DNA of 64,000 bases from Bacteroidales bacterium (GTDB lineage Bacteria > Bacteroidota > Bacteroidia > Bacteroidales > UBA932). Positions 30,609 to 38,926 of this stretch are shown in pieces (position 1 is the stretch's first letter; each line of letters starts with the position of its first letter). Both the position numbers and the translations under genes were made by a program. Under the pieces are notes generated by a model. It had not been told where the DNA came from. It was given only the letters and a program-made list of their open reading frames with translations, and ran no database searches. The stretch is taken from NCBI GenBank assembly GCA_017398335.1, contig JAFQGK010000021.1:27283-91282 (forward strand), read 5' to 3'.

Positions 30609-31415
30609 ATGGCGCAGGAGGTCAGAGATGATTCTTCATTGACTTTCTGGGAGCATCTTGAGGTTCTGAGATGGTCGATTTTCAGGATAGCGATTGTAGT
30701 CCTTGTGGCTATGATCGCCATCTTTATTGCTATGCCTCATATCTTTTCGACCTTTGTCCTGGGACCGACAACCTCCGAATTCTTCCTATACAGGTGGCTC
30801 AGTTCCCTTGGTTCGTTACCTTTGATGCCGGATTTTTCAGCCGGAGACTTCAAGGTTGACATAATCAACATTAATGTTGCCTCCCAGTTCCTGACCCATA
30901 TCAGCACTTCATTCTGGTTCGCTCTTATCGTGGCTTTTCCTTATCTTGTATTCGAGGTGTGGCGGTTTATCGCCCCAGCCTTGTACGAGAACGAAAAGGC
31001 TAGCGTAAGGACGGCATTTCTGTTCGGAACCTTCATGTTCTACTTGGGCTGTGCCGTGGGCTACAGCTTTGTCTTTCCGTTCACCTTCCGTTTCCTTGCC
31101 GAATATCAGATCAGTGCGGATGTCGTGAATCAGATCAACCTCAATTCCTACATGAGCACATTCATGGGAATGGTGTTCATAATGGGACTGGTCTTCGAAC
31201 TGCCTCTTCTTGCATGGCTGCTGTCCAAGTTCGGTATCATCAACCGCTCTTTCCTCAGAAGGTACAGACGTCATGCCGTGGCTGTCCTGCTTGTTCTTGC
31301 AGCAGCCATAACTCCTACAGGAGACCCTTTCACCTTGTCAATTGTCTTCCTGCCTCTCTACGCCCTCTACGAACTCTCCATCAGAGTCGTGCGTGAAGAG
31401 CAGCCGGTCGAATAA
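30609..31415 (+). CDS. tatC: Sec-independent translocase protein TatC
   Basis: A 268-residue protein with six membrane helices. The N-terminal conserved motif is FWEHLEVLRWSIFR (about 13-26); FLTHISTSFWFALIVAFPYLVFEVWRFIAPALYENEK contains the F..P...Y..W.F..PGLY-like region with the functionally important acidic residue. TatC recognises the twin-arginine signal. With tatA it makes a two-gene Tat system; no tatB is seen, as usual in Bacteroidota. Confidence 0.95.
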   Translation: MAQEVRDDSSLTFWEHLEVLRWSIFRIAIVVLVAMIAIFIAMPHIFSTFVLGPTTSEFFLYRWLSSLGSLPLMPDFSAGDFKVDIININVASQFLTHISTSFWFALIVAFPYLVFEVWRFIAPALYENEKASVRTAFLFGTFMFYLGCAVGYSFVFPFTFRFLAEYQISADVVNQINLNSYMSTFMGMVFIMGLVFELPLLAWLLSKFGIINRSFLRRYRRHAVAVLLVLAAAITPTGDPFTLSIVFLPLYALYELSIRVVREEQPVE

Positions 31416-31427
31416 ATATAATATACT

Positions 31428-31488
31428 GATGGCCCGTCACTGAGTGAAGCATAAGCCTTCTTTACAGCTTCACAAGTGACGGGCCATC
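31428..31488. terminator. Nested bidirectional hairpin between tatC and rpe
   Basis: An outer perfect 14-bp stem, GATGGCCCGTCACT (31428-31441) with AGTGACGGGCCATC (31475-31488), encloses an inner 7-bp stem, GTGAAGC (31444-31450) with GCTTCAC (31467-31473). It lies between convergent genes and likely ends both transcripts. It is unusually long and GC rich and lacks a T tract. Confidence 0.7.
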
Positions 31489-31508
31489 GGTGTGTCAAAG
31501 CCTGAACG

Positions 31509-32177
31509 CTATTTCGAAATTGCGGCGCGGAGGAGAGGAATCGATTCGCTGAGAGTCATTCCCTTGCGGTAAACACCGGCTGTACCGCCTACGAATACGT
31601 TTGCACCCATACCGGCCATAAGCTCTGCACGTTCGCAGCTTACACTGCCGTCAACGCTGATCAGCACATTCTCATAACCGTTTGAATCCAGCCATTTACG
31701 CATTTCGGCAACCTTGTCGAGGATGCCTTCCACGAGTTTCGCACCTGCAAATCCCGGATGTACAAGCATGAGAGTAACCATATCGCTATATGCCATATGC
31801 GGAGCAACCGAATCTACAGGAGTGTCCGGATTGACAACAACGCCGAACATGCCGCCCTTTGCGTGAACGTCGGCTGCAAATGCAGTAAAGTCCTTCTTGA
31901 GCTCTACATGGGTTGAAATGATGTCGCCAGGGTTGATCTGAATCTTTGAGTATATGAACTCAGGGTCTTCGCACATAAGGTGGATGTCCAGCGGCATATT
32001 TGTAACGCGGTGCATTGCGTTCGGGAAATCCGGGCCGAATGTGAGGTTAGGCACAAAGTGGGCATCCATGATGTCGATATGAAGCCAGTCAATGCCGTTA
32101 CGCTCCAATTCCTTGATGTCACGCTCCAGATTCATAAGATCCGAGCACATTACTGATACGGTAATCTTGTTAGCCAT
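31509..32177 (-). CDS. rpe: Ribulose-phosphate 3-epimerase
   Basis: A 222-residue TIM-barrel enzyme. It has WLHIDIMDAHFVPNLTFGPDF (metal ligands and catalytic Asp), DIHLMCEDPE, the VNPDTP segment, LVHPGFAGAK (usually VNPGFGGQ) and ISVDGSVSCE with the second catalytic Asp. It interconverts ribulose-5-phosphate and xylulose-5-phosphate. It lies 12 bp downstream of the S41 protease gene in the same direction. Confidence 0.94.
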   Translation of the reverse strand: MANKITVSVMCSDLMNLERDIKELERNGIDWLHIDIMDAHFVPNLTFGPDFPNAMHRVTNMPLDIHLMCEDPEFIYSKIQINPGDIISTHVELKKDFTAFAADVHAKGGMFGVVVNPDTPVDSVAPHMAYSDMVTLMLVHPGFAGAKLVEGILDKVAEMRKWLDSNGYENVLISVDGSVSCERAELMAGMGANVFVGGTAGVYRKGMTLSESIPLLRAAISK

Positions 32178-32189
32178 TTTATTGTTTGT

Positions 32190-33833
32190 TTATTTGTTAA
32201 TACTGATCATTTTTGCCTTTAACGCTTTCTTGAGCTGCTCATCATATCTCAAGCGGACCTTGACTCCTGCCTCCTGGAACCAGTAACGGGTCGCGATTTC
32301 CTCCTCGATGAAAGGAATGATCTCATCCTTCTTAAGTCTGATGAACCTCTCCTTGTCCATTTCTAGAGCCTTCTCCAGTGCTTTCAGCTCGTCAGCCATA
32401 GCTTCTGCAAGTCCGTCATCTTCAAGCTCTTTCTTCATCTTGTCATAATAGGTCTTCGCACTGCTTCTGTAATCGAATTCCTGAGTCTTTGCGAACTTTA
32501 TGAAGTCCTCGAAGTCTTCATCGCTGAAATGGAAATCATCCACCGCCGGAATGCTCGCGTGCCGTCTTGCAAAATCAATGGCATACTGGTCGATGACGCC
32601 TCCCAGAACGAGGGAGTATACCAGTCTGCTGTATGACGGTACGGCTATCTCAACGTCAGGAGTGATTCCACCACCGTCCCTGACAACTCTGCCGCCGGCA
32701 GTCCTGAATTCCTTGGTAAGGGAGTCCGGAATATGTCCCACACTTCCGTCTTCATTCCTGTTGCTGTAGTCGATGGCCTGGACGCAACGGCCGCTTGGGG
32801 TGTAATATTTGGCCGTAGTGACCTTCATCTGGCCGTTGTACGGCAATGGCCTGATAGACTGGACCAATCCCTTGCCATAGCTCCTTTTGCCCATTATCGT
32901 GGCTCTGTCAAGATCCTGAAGAGCTCCGGCTACAATCTCCGAAGAAGATGCCGAACCGGAATCGATGAGGACGATTATCGGTATTTCTGTGTCTACAGGC
33001 TCTGTAGTTGTGCGGTACTCACGTACCGAGTCCGGTGTGTTACCCTTGGAAGAAACTATAAGGGATCCTTTGGGCACAAAGAGGGATACTATATTTACAG
33101 CCTCACCCATCAGTCCTCCGCCGTTGCCCCTGAGATCAAGAACCAGACGCTTCATGCCTTTGTCTTTAAGATACTGGACCTTGTGCTTTATCTCGTTGGA
33201 TACGTTTTCAGTGAATCCGCTCTGCAGAATGTATCCGGTAGTGTCGTCAAGCATGTCTGCATATTCAATGTCAGGAAAGTGAATTCGCTCACGTATTACT
33301 GGAATATCCAGAGTGTCCCCTGTGCGTACTTTCTTGACTTTGAATACTACAGTAGTGCCCGGCTTGCCCTTCATTCTTTCGCTGCTTTCCTTGCTTTCAA
33401 GCCCCTTTGTCGGCACTCCGTCAATCGCTATGATTTCATCTCCGCAGACCAGCCCGTATTTCTGAGCAGGGGAACCGGCATATGGTTCATTGATTATTAC
33501 GTTCTCATCCTTTTTCTTATGGATGATCGCTCCGATGCCGCCGTAAGTCTTGGACAGCATCATCTGAAGGTCTTCATTCTCTTCTTCCGGGATATAGATT
33601 GTGTATGGATCCAGCTCCTCAAGCATAGCATCTATTCCAGCTCTCATTATCCTGTTCACGGGAAGTGTATCTACATATGAGCGGTTGAGTTCTTTCACTA
33701 TTCCATGATGAATCTCGGTCCATTGACCCAGCTTGAAACCTTTGGATTGAGCCAGGGTAGGCTGTGCGACAAACATTGCTGCAGCAGCAACTGCCATTAT
33801 CACTATGTATCTGCTTATTTTCATATCTTCCAT
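32190..33833 (-). CDS. C-terminal processing peptidase, S41 family
   Basis: A 547-residue exported serine protease. A signal peptide (ending TLAQ, about residue 29) precedes an N-terminal helical part, a PDZ domain (about 95-170, YGGIGAIIHKK ... GLVCGDEIIAIDGV) and the S41 domain. Nucleophile Ser296 lies in DSGSASSSE and general base Lys321 in SYGKGLVQS, 25 residues apart as in CtpA. A C-terminal charged helical region (about 430-547) extends past the core. It processes or degrades periplasmic proteins. Translation could also begin at Met4 (33824). Confidence 0.93.
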   Translation of the reverse strand: MEDMKISRYIVIMAVAAAAMFVAQPTLAQSKGFKLGQWTEIHHGIVKELNRSYVDTLPVNRIMRAGIDAMLEELDPYTIYIPEEENEDLQMMLSKTYGGIGAIIHKKKDENVIINEPYAGSPAQKYGLVCGDEIIAIDGVPTKGLESKESSERMKGKPGTTVVFKVKKVRTGDTLDIPVIRERIHFPDIEYADMLDDTTGYILQSGFTENVSNEIKHKVQYLKDKGMKRLVLDLRGNGGGLMGEAVNIVSLFVPKGSLIVSSKGNTPDSVREYRTTTEPVDTEIPIIVLIDSGSASSSEIVAGALQDLDRATIMGKRSYGKGLVQSIRPLPYNGQMKVTTAKYYTPSGRCVQAIDYSNRNEDGSVGHIPDSLTKEFRTAGGRVVRDGGGITPDVEIAVPSYSRLVYSLVLGGVIDQYAIDFARRHASIPAVDDFHFSDEDFEDFIKFAKTQEFDYRSSAKTYYDKMKKELEDDGLAEAMADELKALEKALEMDKERFIRLKKDEIIPFIEEEIATRYWFQEAGVKVRLRYDEQLKKALKAKMISINK

Positions 33834-33853
33834 ATCTATGGTGAACCAAACTA

Positions 33854-33861
33854 CAAATTTA
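33854..33861 (-). promoter_or_regulatory. Probable -7 box (TAAATTTG) for the S41 protease-rpe unit
   Basis: The minus strand reads TAAATTTG 20 bp upstream of the ATG at 33833. It faces away from the box at 33872 for rdgB. No well-placed TTG. Confidence 0.35.
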
Positions 33862-33871
33862 GAAAATTTTA

Positions 33872-33879
33872 TACCTTTG
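33872..33879 (+). promoter_or_regulatory. Probable -7 box (TACCTTTG) for rdgB
   Basis: TACCTTTG matches TAnnTTTG and lies 32 bp before the rdgB ATG at 33912. The -33 element is not clear. Confidence 0.4.
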
Positions 33880-33911
33880 CACCTGATTTAACAGGATAAA
33901 ATAAGCAGTTT

Positions 33912-34544
33912 ATGAGAAAAATAGTATTTGCAACGGGCAACAGCGGCAAACTGCGTGAGGCTTCAGAAATTCTTGGTGAGGGCTTCCAGCTCGTTCCCCT
34001 TACTGAAATAGGTATAACGGATGATATTCCGGAGACGGGCAAGACGCTGATGGCTAATTCATTGCAGAAGGCTCAGTTTGTTCTTGACCATTGCGGATGC
34101 GACTGTTTTGCAGACGATACAGGTCTTGAAGTAGATGCTCTTGGAGGAGCTCCGGGAGTATATACTGCACGTTATGCCGGTGACGACAAGGACTTCAATA
34201 AGAATATGGACAAAGTCCTTTATGAACTTGCAAGACTTGAGGGTGAGGCTTCCATGGCTTCTTCCTTGGGAGTCAGCATGAAACCATTCAGCAGAAGGGC
34301 ACGATTCAAAAGTGTGATCACTTTGATGATCGACGGAGAAAAGCATTTCTTTGAAGGGACGCTGGAAGGTGTGATCGCACGTGAAAAATCCGGGAACGGT
34401 GGCTTCGGCTACGATCCCATATTCATTGCCGACGAATATCCCGGACAGACTCTGGCAGATATCAGCGAGGAACAGAAAAATGATATTTCCCATAGGGGAA
34501 AGGCCCTCAGGGCTATGGCAGAATGGCTTCAGAGCCGTAAATAG
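33912..34544 (+). CDS. rdgB: Non-canonical purine NTP pyrophosphatase (RdgB/HAM1)
   Basis: A 210-residue protein with the family signature FATGNSGKLREA near the N-terminus, FADDTGLEVDALGGAPGVYTARYAG in the centre and GNGGFGYDPIF followed by ISHRGKAL at the end. It hydrolyses dITP, XTP and ITP to monophosphates, keeping deaminated purines out of DNA. Two bases separate it from recO. Confidence 0.95.
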   Translation: MRKIVFATGNSGKLREASEILGEGFQLVPLTEIGITDDIPETGKTLMANSLQKAQFVLDHCGCDCFADDTGLEVDALGGAPGVYTARYAGDDKDFNKNMDKVLYELARLEGEASMASSLGVSMKPFSRRARFKSVITLMIDGEKHFFEGTLEGVIAREKSGNGGFGYDPIFIADEYPGQTLADISEEQKNDISHRGKALRAMAEWLQSRK

Positions 34545-34546
34545 TT

Positions 34547-35197
34547 ATGACATCCAATACCTCCCTCATCGTTCTTCATACAACAAAGTTCGGCGAGAAC
34601 TCGATGGTGATCCATACTCTCAGCAGGGAATATGGAAGGAGAGGATTTGTAGTGCGCAGCATGGGCAGGAAGACAGCTTCTCTGCTTTTGCCATTGAATA
34701 TTCTGGAGGCTGTAGTTGTGGAATCTTCCAGAACGAATCTCTATACGGCACGTAATCTGATCGCTTCAGCGTCTTTGATGGGAATACGCAACAGTTTGTA
34801 TAAGAATACAATGACGATGTTTCTCAGCGAAGTCCTGTATAGAGTGGTAAAGGAAGGAGCAGCAGAACCGGGGCTATATGACTGGTGTGAGAAGCAGATC
34901 CATCTGCTGGATGCCATCGATACTGATTTCAGTAATTTCCATATACGTTTTCTTCTCGAACTTACCGTAGCTCTAGGTTTCAGTCCGAATGTGGAGGATC
35001 TGCGTCCTTTTGCAGGGGACAATATGCCTGTCATAGAAAAATTAATGAGCACCTCCTTTGCGGAATCGATGCTCATACCATTGTCAGGTGTTCATAGAAA
35101 TGAAATCTGTGAGAATGTCCTCCGGTATATCGAATACCATACGGAGTCCACTCTCACAGTAAATTCACTGAAAGTGCTTCGCGAACTTTTCGTCTGA
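34547..35197 (+). CDS. recO: DNA repair protein RecO
   Basis: A 216-residue protein, slightly short for RecO (about 240). The N-terminal OB fold starts SLIVLHTTKFGENSMVIHTLSREYGRRGFVVRS, and the rest is helical (SEVLYRVVKEG, LDWCEKQ-like). No CxxC zinc module is visible, as in several Bacteroidota RecO proteins. RecO helps RecR load RecA on SSB-coated gaps. Its stop codon abuts the stop of efp on the other strand with no bases between. Confidence 0.88.
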   Translation: MTSNTSLIVLHTTKFGENSMVIHTLSREYGRRGFVVRSMGRKTASLLLPLNILEAVVVESSRTNLYTARNLIASASLMGIRNSLYKNTMTMFLSEVLYRVVKEGAAEPGLYDWCEKQIHLLDAIDTDFSNFHIRFLLELTVALGFSPNVEDLRPFAGDNMPVIEKLMSTSFAESMLIPLSGVHRNEICENVLRYIEYHTESTLTVNSLKVLRELFV

Positions 35198-35764
35198 TTA
35201 TTTCACACGCTCACCGTATGAACGGTCAGTAGTGTTCACGCGGATCTTCTCTCCGATGTTGATGAAGAGAGGTGCCATGATGATGGCGCCGGTCTCGAGA
35301 GTAATCTCCTTCTGAGCATTTGTAGACGCTGTGTCGCCCTTTACTGCAGGCTCTGTATAAGTAACCTCGAGCTCTACGTATGTAGGAAGCTCGCAAGTGA
35401 GGCAGCGCTCCTCGTCAGCGAGGAACATCATCTCAACGTGCTGTCCTTCCTTCATGAGGTCAGCGTTCTCAACGAGATCAGTGTCAAGGTGGATCTGCTC
35501 GTATGTCTCTTCATGCATGAAGTTGAATCCGTCCTCGTCCTTGTAAAGAAACTGGTAAGGTCTTCTTTCTACGTTGATGGTCTCGATTTTTGCACCTGCT
35601 GTGAAGGTGTTTTCGAGGATACGACCGTTCTCAAGGTTTCTGAGCTTGGTCTTTACGAATGCAGGACCCTTTCCTGGCTTAACGTGCTGGAACCATACGA
35701 TCTGGCATGGCTTTCCGTTGAAGTCGAGGTAAAGTCCGTTTTTAAAATCAGCTGTTGTTGCCAT
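35198..35764 (-). CDS. efp: Translation elongation factor P
   Basis: A 188-residue protein with the three EF-P domains. The loop that enters the ribosomal P site is HVKPGKGPAF with Lys32 as the modifiable residue; the C-terminal end has the VNTTDRSYGERVK form of the conserved motif. It relieves stalling at polyproline. A Lys at the loop tip suggests lysine-type modification or none; no epmA/epmB gene is in the window. Confidence 0.96.
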   Translation of the reverse strand: MATTADFKNGLYLDFNGKPCQIVWFQHVKPGKGPAFVKTKLRNLENGRILENTFTAGAKIETINVERRPYQFLYKDEDGFNFMHEETYEQIHLDTDLVENADLMKEGQHVEMMFLADEERCLTCELPTYVELEVTYTEPAVKGDTASTNAQKEITLETGAIIMAPLFINIGEKIRVNTTDRSYGERVK

Positions 35765-35815
35765 AAAGATATTGATGTTTATAGTTAATATTCAATGTTT
35801 TCCGAAAAGCGGCTG

Positions 35816-35846
35816 CAAAATTATAAAAATGTCTGTTCGTTACCAA
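35816..35846 (-). promoter_or_regulatory. efp promoter, TTG-N20-TAATTTTG
   Basis: Reading leftward, TTG (35846-35844), a 20-bp spacer, and TAATTTTG (35823-35816) match the Bacteroidota -33/-7 pattern. The start codon is 51 bp downstream of the -7 box. The same -7 and spacer length occur upstream of cmk and alaS. Confidence 0.6.
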
Positions 35847-35850
35847 ATTT

Positions 35851-36831
35851 TTACTGATTATCAGCGTTTTTCTCTTTGTATGTCTCTTCCCATGCCGGTA
35901 CATACTTGTTCAGTTCAAGGATGTCGGCAGCCACTTCTTCAAGCAGCCATTTAGGTGTCGAGGTCGCCCCGCAGACTCCTACAGTATCGTCAGCTCTGAA
36001 CCAGTCTCTCTTTATCTCGGCAGGTGAGTCTATGTGGTATGTTCTGATATTCAACGATTTACATAAGTCGCAAAGGACCTTGCCATTTGAGCTTGCCTTG
36101 CCGGAAACAAATATTATTATATCGTGCTGAAGGGCAAATTTCGTGAGTTTGGTGTGTCTCGATGCGACCTGGGAGCATATGGTGTTGTTTATTACAAGCA
36201 TTCCGGAGTTCTTGAAACGCTCCACGCTTGCTCCGTTATGTTTGGCCATCCTTTCAAGAAGCCTTGCGCAAACCCGGGCATATTCTGCCGGACTTTTGGT
36301 GGTCTGGCTGAATACGATAGTCGGAGCGTCAAGCCTTATAGTGCCGTCCTCTATGAACTCTTCCAGCATGAAGTAGTTTTCAACTACAATGGCAGTCCCT
36401 TCTGTCTGGCCTACCAGACCAAGGACTTCGGCGTGGCCTGTCTTGCCGAAGATGATTATCTGTCCATTTCCGCCTACCTGGCAAAGTTCGTATGCTTCCT
36501 TGATCTTCTTCTGAAGCTGGAGAACCACAGGACAAGTGCAGTCTATGATATTGAAGCCTAGATTTTCAGCGATTCTGTATGTCTGGGGAGGTTCGCCATG
36601 GGCTCTGATCAGAAGTGTCTCTCCCGAAGCTGCTATCATTTCGTTCAGATCTTCCTTGTCGATTGTCACGAGACCCATCTTTGTGAGTCTGTTCAGCTCG
36701 GCATCATTATGTACTATGGCTCCGAGGGAATATAGTCTCTCATTCTGAGCAAGAAAATCCTCTGCCTTTCCGATAGCTCTGATGACTCCGGCGCAGAATC
36801 CTGAATTGGTGTCTATGTCTACAGTGAGCAT
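35851..36831 (-). CDS. ispH: 4-hydroxy-3-methylbut-2-enyl diphosphate reductase
   Basis: A 326-residue IspH/LytB protein. The three cluster cysteines are Cys13 (GFCAGV), Cys100 (DCTCPV) and Cys219 (NTICSQ), with the catalytic glutamate region IRAHGEPP unusual only in spelling, and TSTPKWLLEEV at the end. It makes IPP and DMAPP in the MEP isoprenoid pathway. It lies 13 bp downstream of cmk, in the same direction. Confidence 0.95.
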   Translation of the reverse strand: MLTVDIDTNSGFCAGVIRAIGKAEDFLAQNERLYSLGAIVHNDAELNRLTKMGLVTIDKEDLNEMIAASGETLLIRAHGEPPQTYRIAENLGFNIIDCTCPVVLQLQKKIKEAYELCQVGGNGQIIIFGKTGHAEVLGLVGQTEGTAIVVENYFMLEEFIEDGTIRLDAPTIVFSQTTKSPAEYARVCARLLERMAKHNGASVERFKNSGMLVINNTICSQVASRHTKLTKFALQHDIIIFVSGKASSNGKVLCDLCKSLNIRTYHIDSPAEIKRDWFRADDTVGVCGATSTPKWLLEEVAADILELNKYVPAWEETYKEKNADNQ

Positions 36832-36844
36832 AAAAGTCTTTGTC

Positions 36845-37525
36845 TTAGCATCCGAAACGTTCGGAAATGATTTTCTTGAGCCAGACCATCTGGTCTTCCA
36901 TAGTCATTGTCGAGTTGTCCAGTACTATGGCATCATCGGCTTTGCTTAGAGGGGATGCTTCTCTGTGTGAGTCGATATAGTCTCTTTCCTGAAGATTTCT
37001 GAGTACAGCTTCAATGTCGGCATTTTCGCCTTTTGCTTTCATTTCAGCCGCTCTTCGCTGAGCGCGTACAAGCGGATCCGCTGTCATGAATATCTTGAGT
37101 TCGGCATCAGGAAATACCGTCGTGCCTATGTCGCGTCCGTCCATGACCACTCTCTTTTTTGCGCCGAATTCCCTCAACTTCCTGTCAACGAAATTCCTGA
37201 CTTCCGGAACAGTGGCGATAGGGCTGACTTTGGATGCGACAGCCATTGACCTGATCTCTTTTTCGATGCATCTGTCCCCTATATATGCTCCTTCGGCTCC
37301 AAAATGCAGGTCGACATCATCAAGAGCTCTGTCAAGACCCTCTACGTCAATCACATTGGCATCATCTATGTAACCATTTTCAATTGCGTATAATGTGACG
37401 CCGCGATATAGGGCTCCGGAGTCAAGATATAGGAAAGAAAACTCGTTTGCTATGATTTTTGCAAATGAGCTTTTTCCTGTGGATGAGTAGCCGTCGATAG
37501 CTATGATTATATCTGGAATCTGCAT
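36845..37525 (-). CDS. cmk: Cytidylate kinase
   Basis: A 226-residue P-loop kinase: IDGYSSTGKSS with the Walker A at 12-19, LYLDSGALYRGVTL, VMDGRDIGTTVFPDAELKIFMTA and RAQRRAAEM. It phosphorylates CMP and dCMP. The usual Bacteroidota arrangement cmk-ispH is kept. A good promoter lies 29 bp upstream. Confidence 0.95.
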   Translation of the reverse strand: MQIPDIIIAIDGYSSTGKSSFAKIIANEFSFLYLDSGALYRGVTLYAIENGYIDDANVIDVEGLDRALDDVDLHFGAEGAYIGDRCIEKEIRSMAVASKVSPIATVPEVRNFVDRKLREFGAKKRVVMDGRDIGTTVFPDAELKIFMTADPLVRAQRRAAEMKAKGENADIEAVLRNLQERDYIDSHREASPLSKADDAIVLDNSTMTMEDQMVWLKKIISERFGC

Positions 37526-37553
37526 CAGAAACAGGTTAATGTTAAAAGGAAGA

Positions 37554-37584
37554 CAAAATTATAAAATATTGTGTAAACTCCCAA
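37554..37584 (-). promoter_or_regulatory. cmk-ispH promoter, TTG-N20-TAATTTTG
   Basis: Reading leftward, TTG (37584-37582), a 20-bp spacer and TAATTTTG (37561-37554) precede the cmk ATG by 28 bp. The match to the Bacteroidota consensus is complete. Confidence 0.6.
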
Positions 37585-37652
37585 AAATGTCGATATTTGT
37601 ATGGACTCTGCCTGCTATGATGAATAAGTCATTGCCGTCTAGGTAACACGTC

Positions 37653-37673
37653 ATTACCGGCTTGACCGGCAAT
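37653..37673. repeat. REP-like hairpin, type A (one mismatch)
   Basis: ATTACCGG (37653-37660), loop CTTGA, CCGGCAAT (37666-37673). It is the inverse orientation of the copies in the starch locus and lies 30 bp before the response-regulator gene. Confidence 0.6.
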
Positions 37674-37703
37674 ATGTAACAGCAAACAGTAAATTGATTA
37701 TAT

Positions 37704-38852
37704 ATGAAGATTCTGATTATTGATGATGAAAGATCTATCAGGAATTCCCTGAAGGAAATTCTTGCGGATGAAGGTTATGAAGTGGACGTCGCAGAAAACG
37801 GCATCATCGGATGCTCGATGGCGGATAAGGAAAAATACAGCGTGATCTTCTGTGATATAAAGATGCCGGAAATGGATGGAACAGAGGTCCTCGAAAAACT
37901 GGTCGAGATGGGTATAGATTCGGCTGTAGTCATGATTTCCGGACATGCTGACATCACTACTGCAGTGGAGTGCATAAAGAAGGGTGCATTTGATTTCATC
38001 GAGAAGCCTCTGGACCTCAACAGAATACTTATTACAATCAAGAATGCGACCGATAAGGTGTCTCTTGTCAAGGAAACAAGGATCCTGAAGAAGAAGGTAT
38101 ATGGACAGGAGATGATAGGTGAGTCTGAGCCTATCCAGCATATCCGTGAGATGATCGACAAGGTGGCGCCGACAGACGCACGTGTTCTGATAGTCGGATC
38201 GAACGGCACTGGAAAGGAACTGGTCGCACGGAATCTTCATCAGAGAAGTAACCGTTCATCGATGCCTTACATCGAGGTGAACTGTGCGGCGATACCTTCT
38301 GAACTTATTGAAAGTGAATTGTTCGGACATGAGAAGGGCTCCTTTACTTCAGCTATCAAGCAGCATAAGGGAAAGTTCGAGCAGGCTGACGGAGGAACAC
38401 TTTTCCTTGATGAGATCGGTGATATGTCACTTGCAGCTCAGGCCAAGGTGCTGAGGGTGCTGCAGGAAAAGAAGCTTTCACGTGTCGGCAGCGACAAGGA
38501 TATCAATGTTGATGTAAGGGTACTTGCAGCAACGAATAAGAATCTTAAGGAAGAAATAGAGAAGGGTCACTTCCGTGAAGACCTTTACCATCGTCTTAGC
38601 GTCATAGTGATTTCTGTACCTTCTCTTGATGACCGCAAGTCAGATATTCCTCTTCTTGTAGAATACTTCATAGGACAGATCTGTTCGGAGACCGGTATGC
38701 AGCAGCGCAGTGTAGATCCTGATGCGATGGATCTTCTCGTTCAGAAGTCATGGACCGGAAATATCCGTGAGCTCCGTAACGTCGTTGAACGTCTGCTCAT
38801 TCTCTCGGGTGATCGTATAACAGCCTCTGATGTAAAGGCTTACGTATTGTAA
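37704..38852 (+). CDS. Sigma-54-type response regulator lacking a DNA-binding domain
   Basis: A 382-residue protein: receiver domain (1 to about 118; phospho-acceptor Asp51 in FCDIKMPEMDG, Lys in EKPLDL) and AAA+ domain (about 137-375; Walker A GSNGTGK 165-171, Walker B GTLFLDEIGD 231-240, FREDLYHRL with the sensor arginines). The sigma-54 contact loop reads GSFTSA (212-217), not the canonical GAFTGA. The protein stops at ASDVKAYVL, just after the AAA+ lid, so the C-terminal Fis-type helix-turn-helix of NtrC proteins (normally 450-480 residues) is absent. The stop is followed by a strong terminator, so this is not a window artefact. It may activate without DNA binding, as FlgR of Helicobacter does. 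No cognate kinase is adjacent. Confidence 0.93.
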   Translation: MKILIIDDERSIRNSLKEILADEGYEVDVAENGIIGCSMADKEKYSVIFCDIKMPEMDGTEVLEKLVEMGIDSAVVMISGHADITTAVECIKKGAFDFIEKPLDLNRILITIKNATDKVSLVKETRILKKKVYGQEMIGESEPIQHIREMIDKVAPTDARVLIVGSNGTGKELVARNLHQRSNRSSMPYIEVNCAAIPSELIESELFGHEKGSFTSAIKQHKGKFEQADGGTLFLDEIGDMSLAAQAKVLRVLQEKKLSRVGSDKDINVDVRVLAATNKNLKEEIEKGHFREDLYHRLSVIVISVPSLDDRKSDIPLLVEYFIGQICSETGMQQRSVDPDAMDLLVQKSWTGNIRELRNVVERLLILSGDRITASDVKAYVL

Positions 38853-38867
38853 GTCCATCTACCGGAA

Positions 38868-38910
38868 ACGAAAAGTGTCCGCTCTTATTGGCAGAGCGGA
38901 CACTTTTCGT
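38868..38910. terminator. Bidirectional terminator between the response regulator and rnfA
   Basis: A perfect 18-bp stem, ACGAAAAGTGTCCGCTCT (38868-38885) with AGAGCGGACACTTTTCGT (38893-38910), loop of 7 nt. The A-rich left and T-rich right arms make it work in both directions between convergent genes. Confidence 0.9.
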
Positions 38911-38926
38911 TATTACTTATATGCAA

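Noticed and set aside
32733-33680. A 315-codon open frame on the plus strand
   Set aside because: It is antisense to the S41 protease, whose PDZ and catalytic motifs are intact; the translated product is Cys/Tyr/Phe-rich without a domain.
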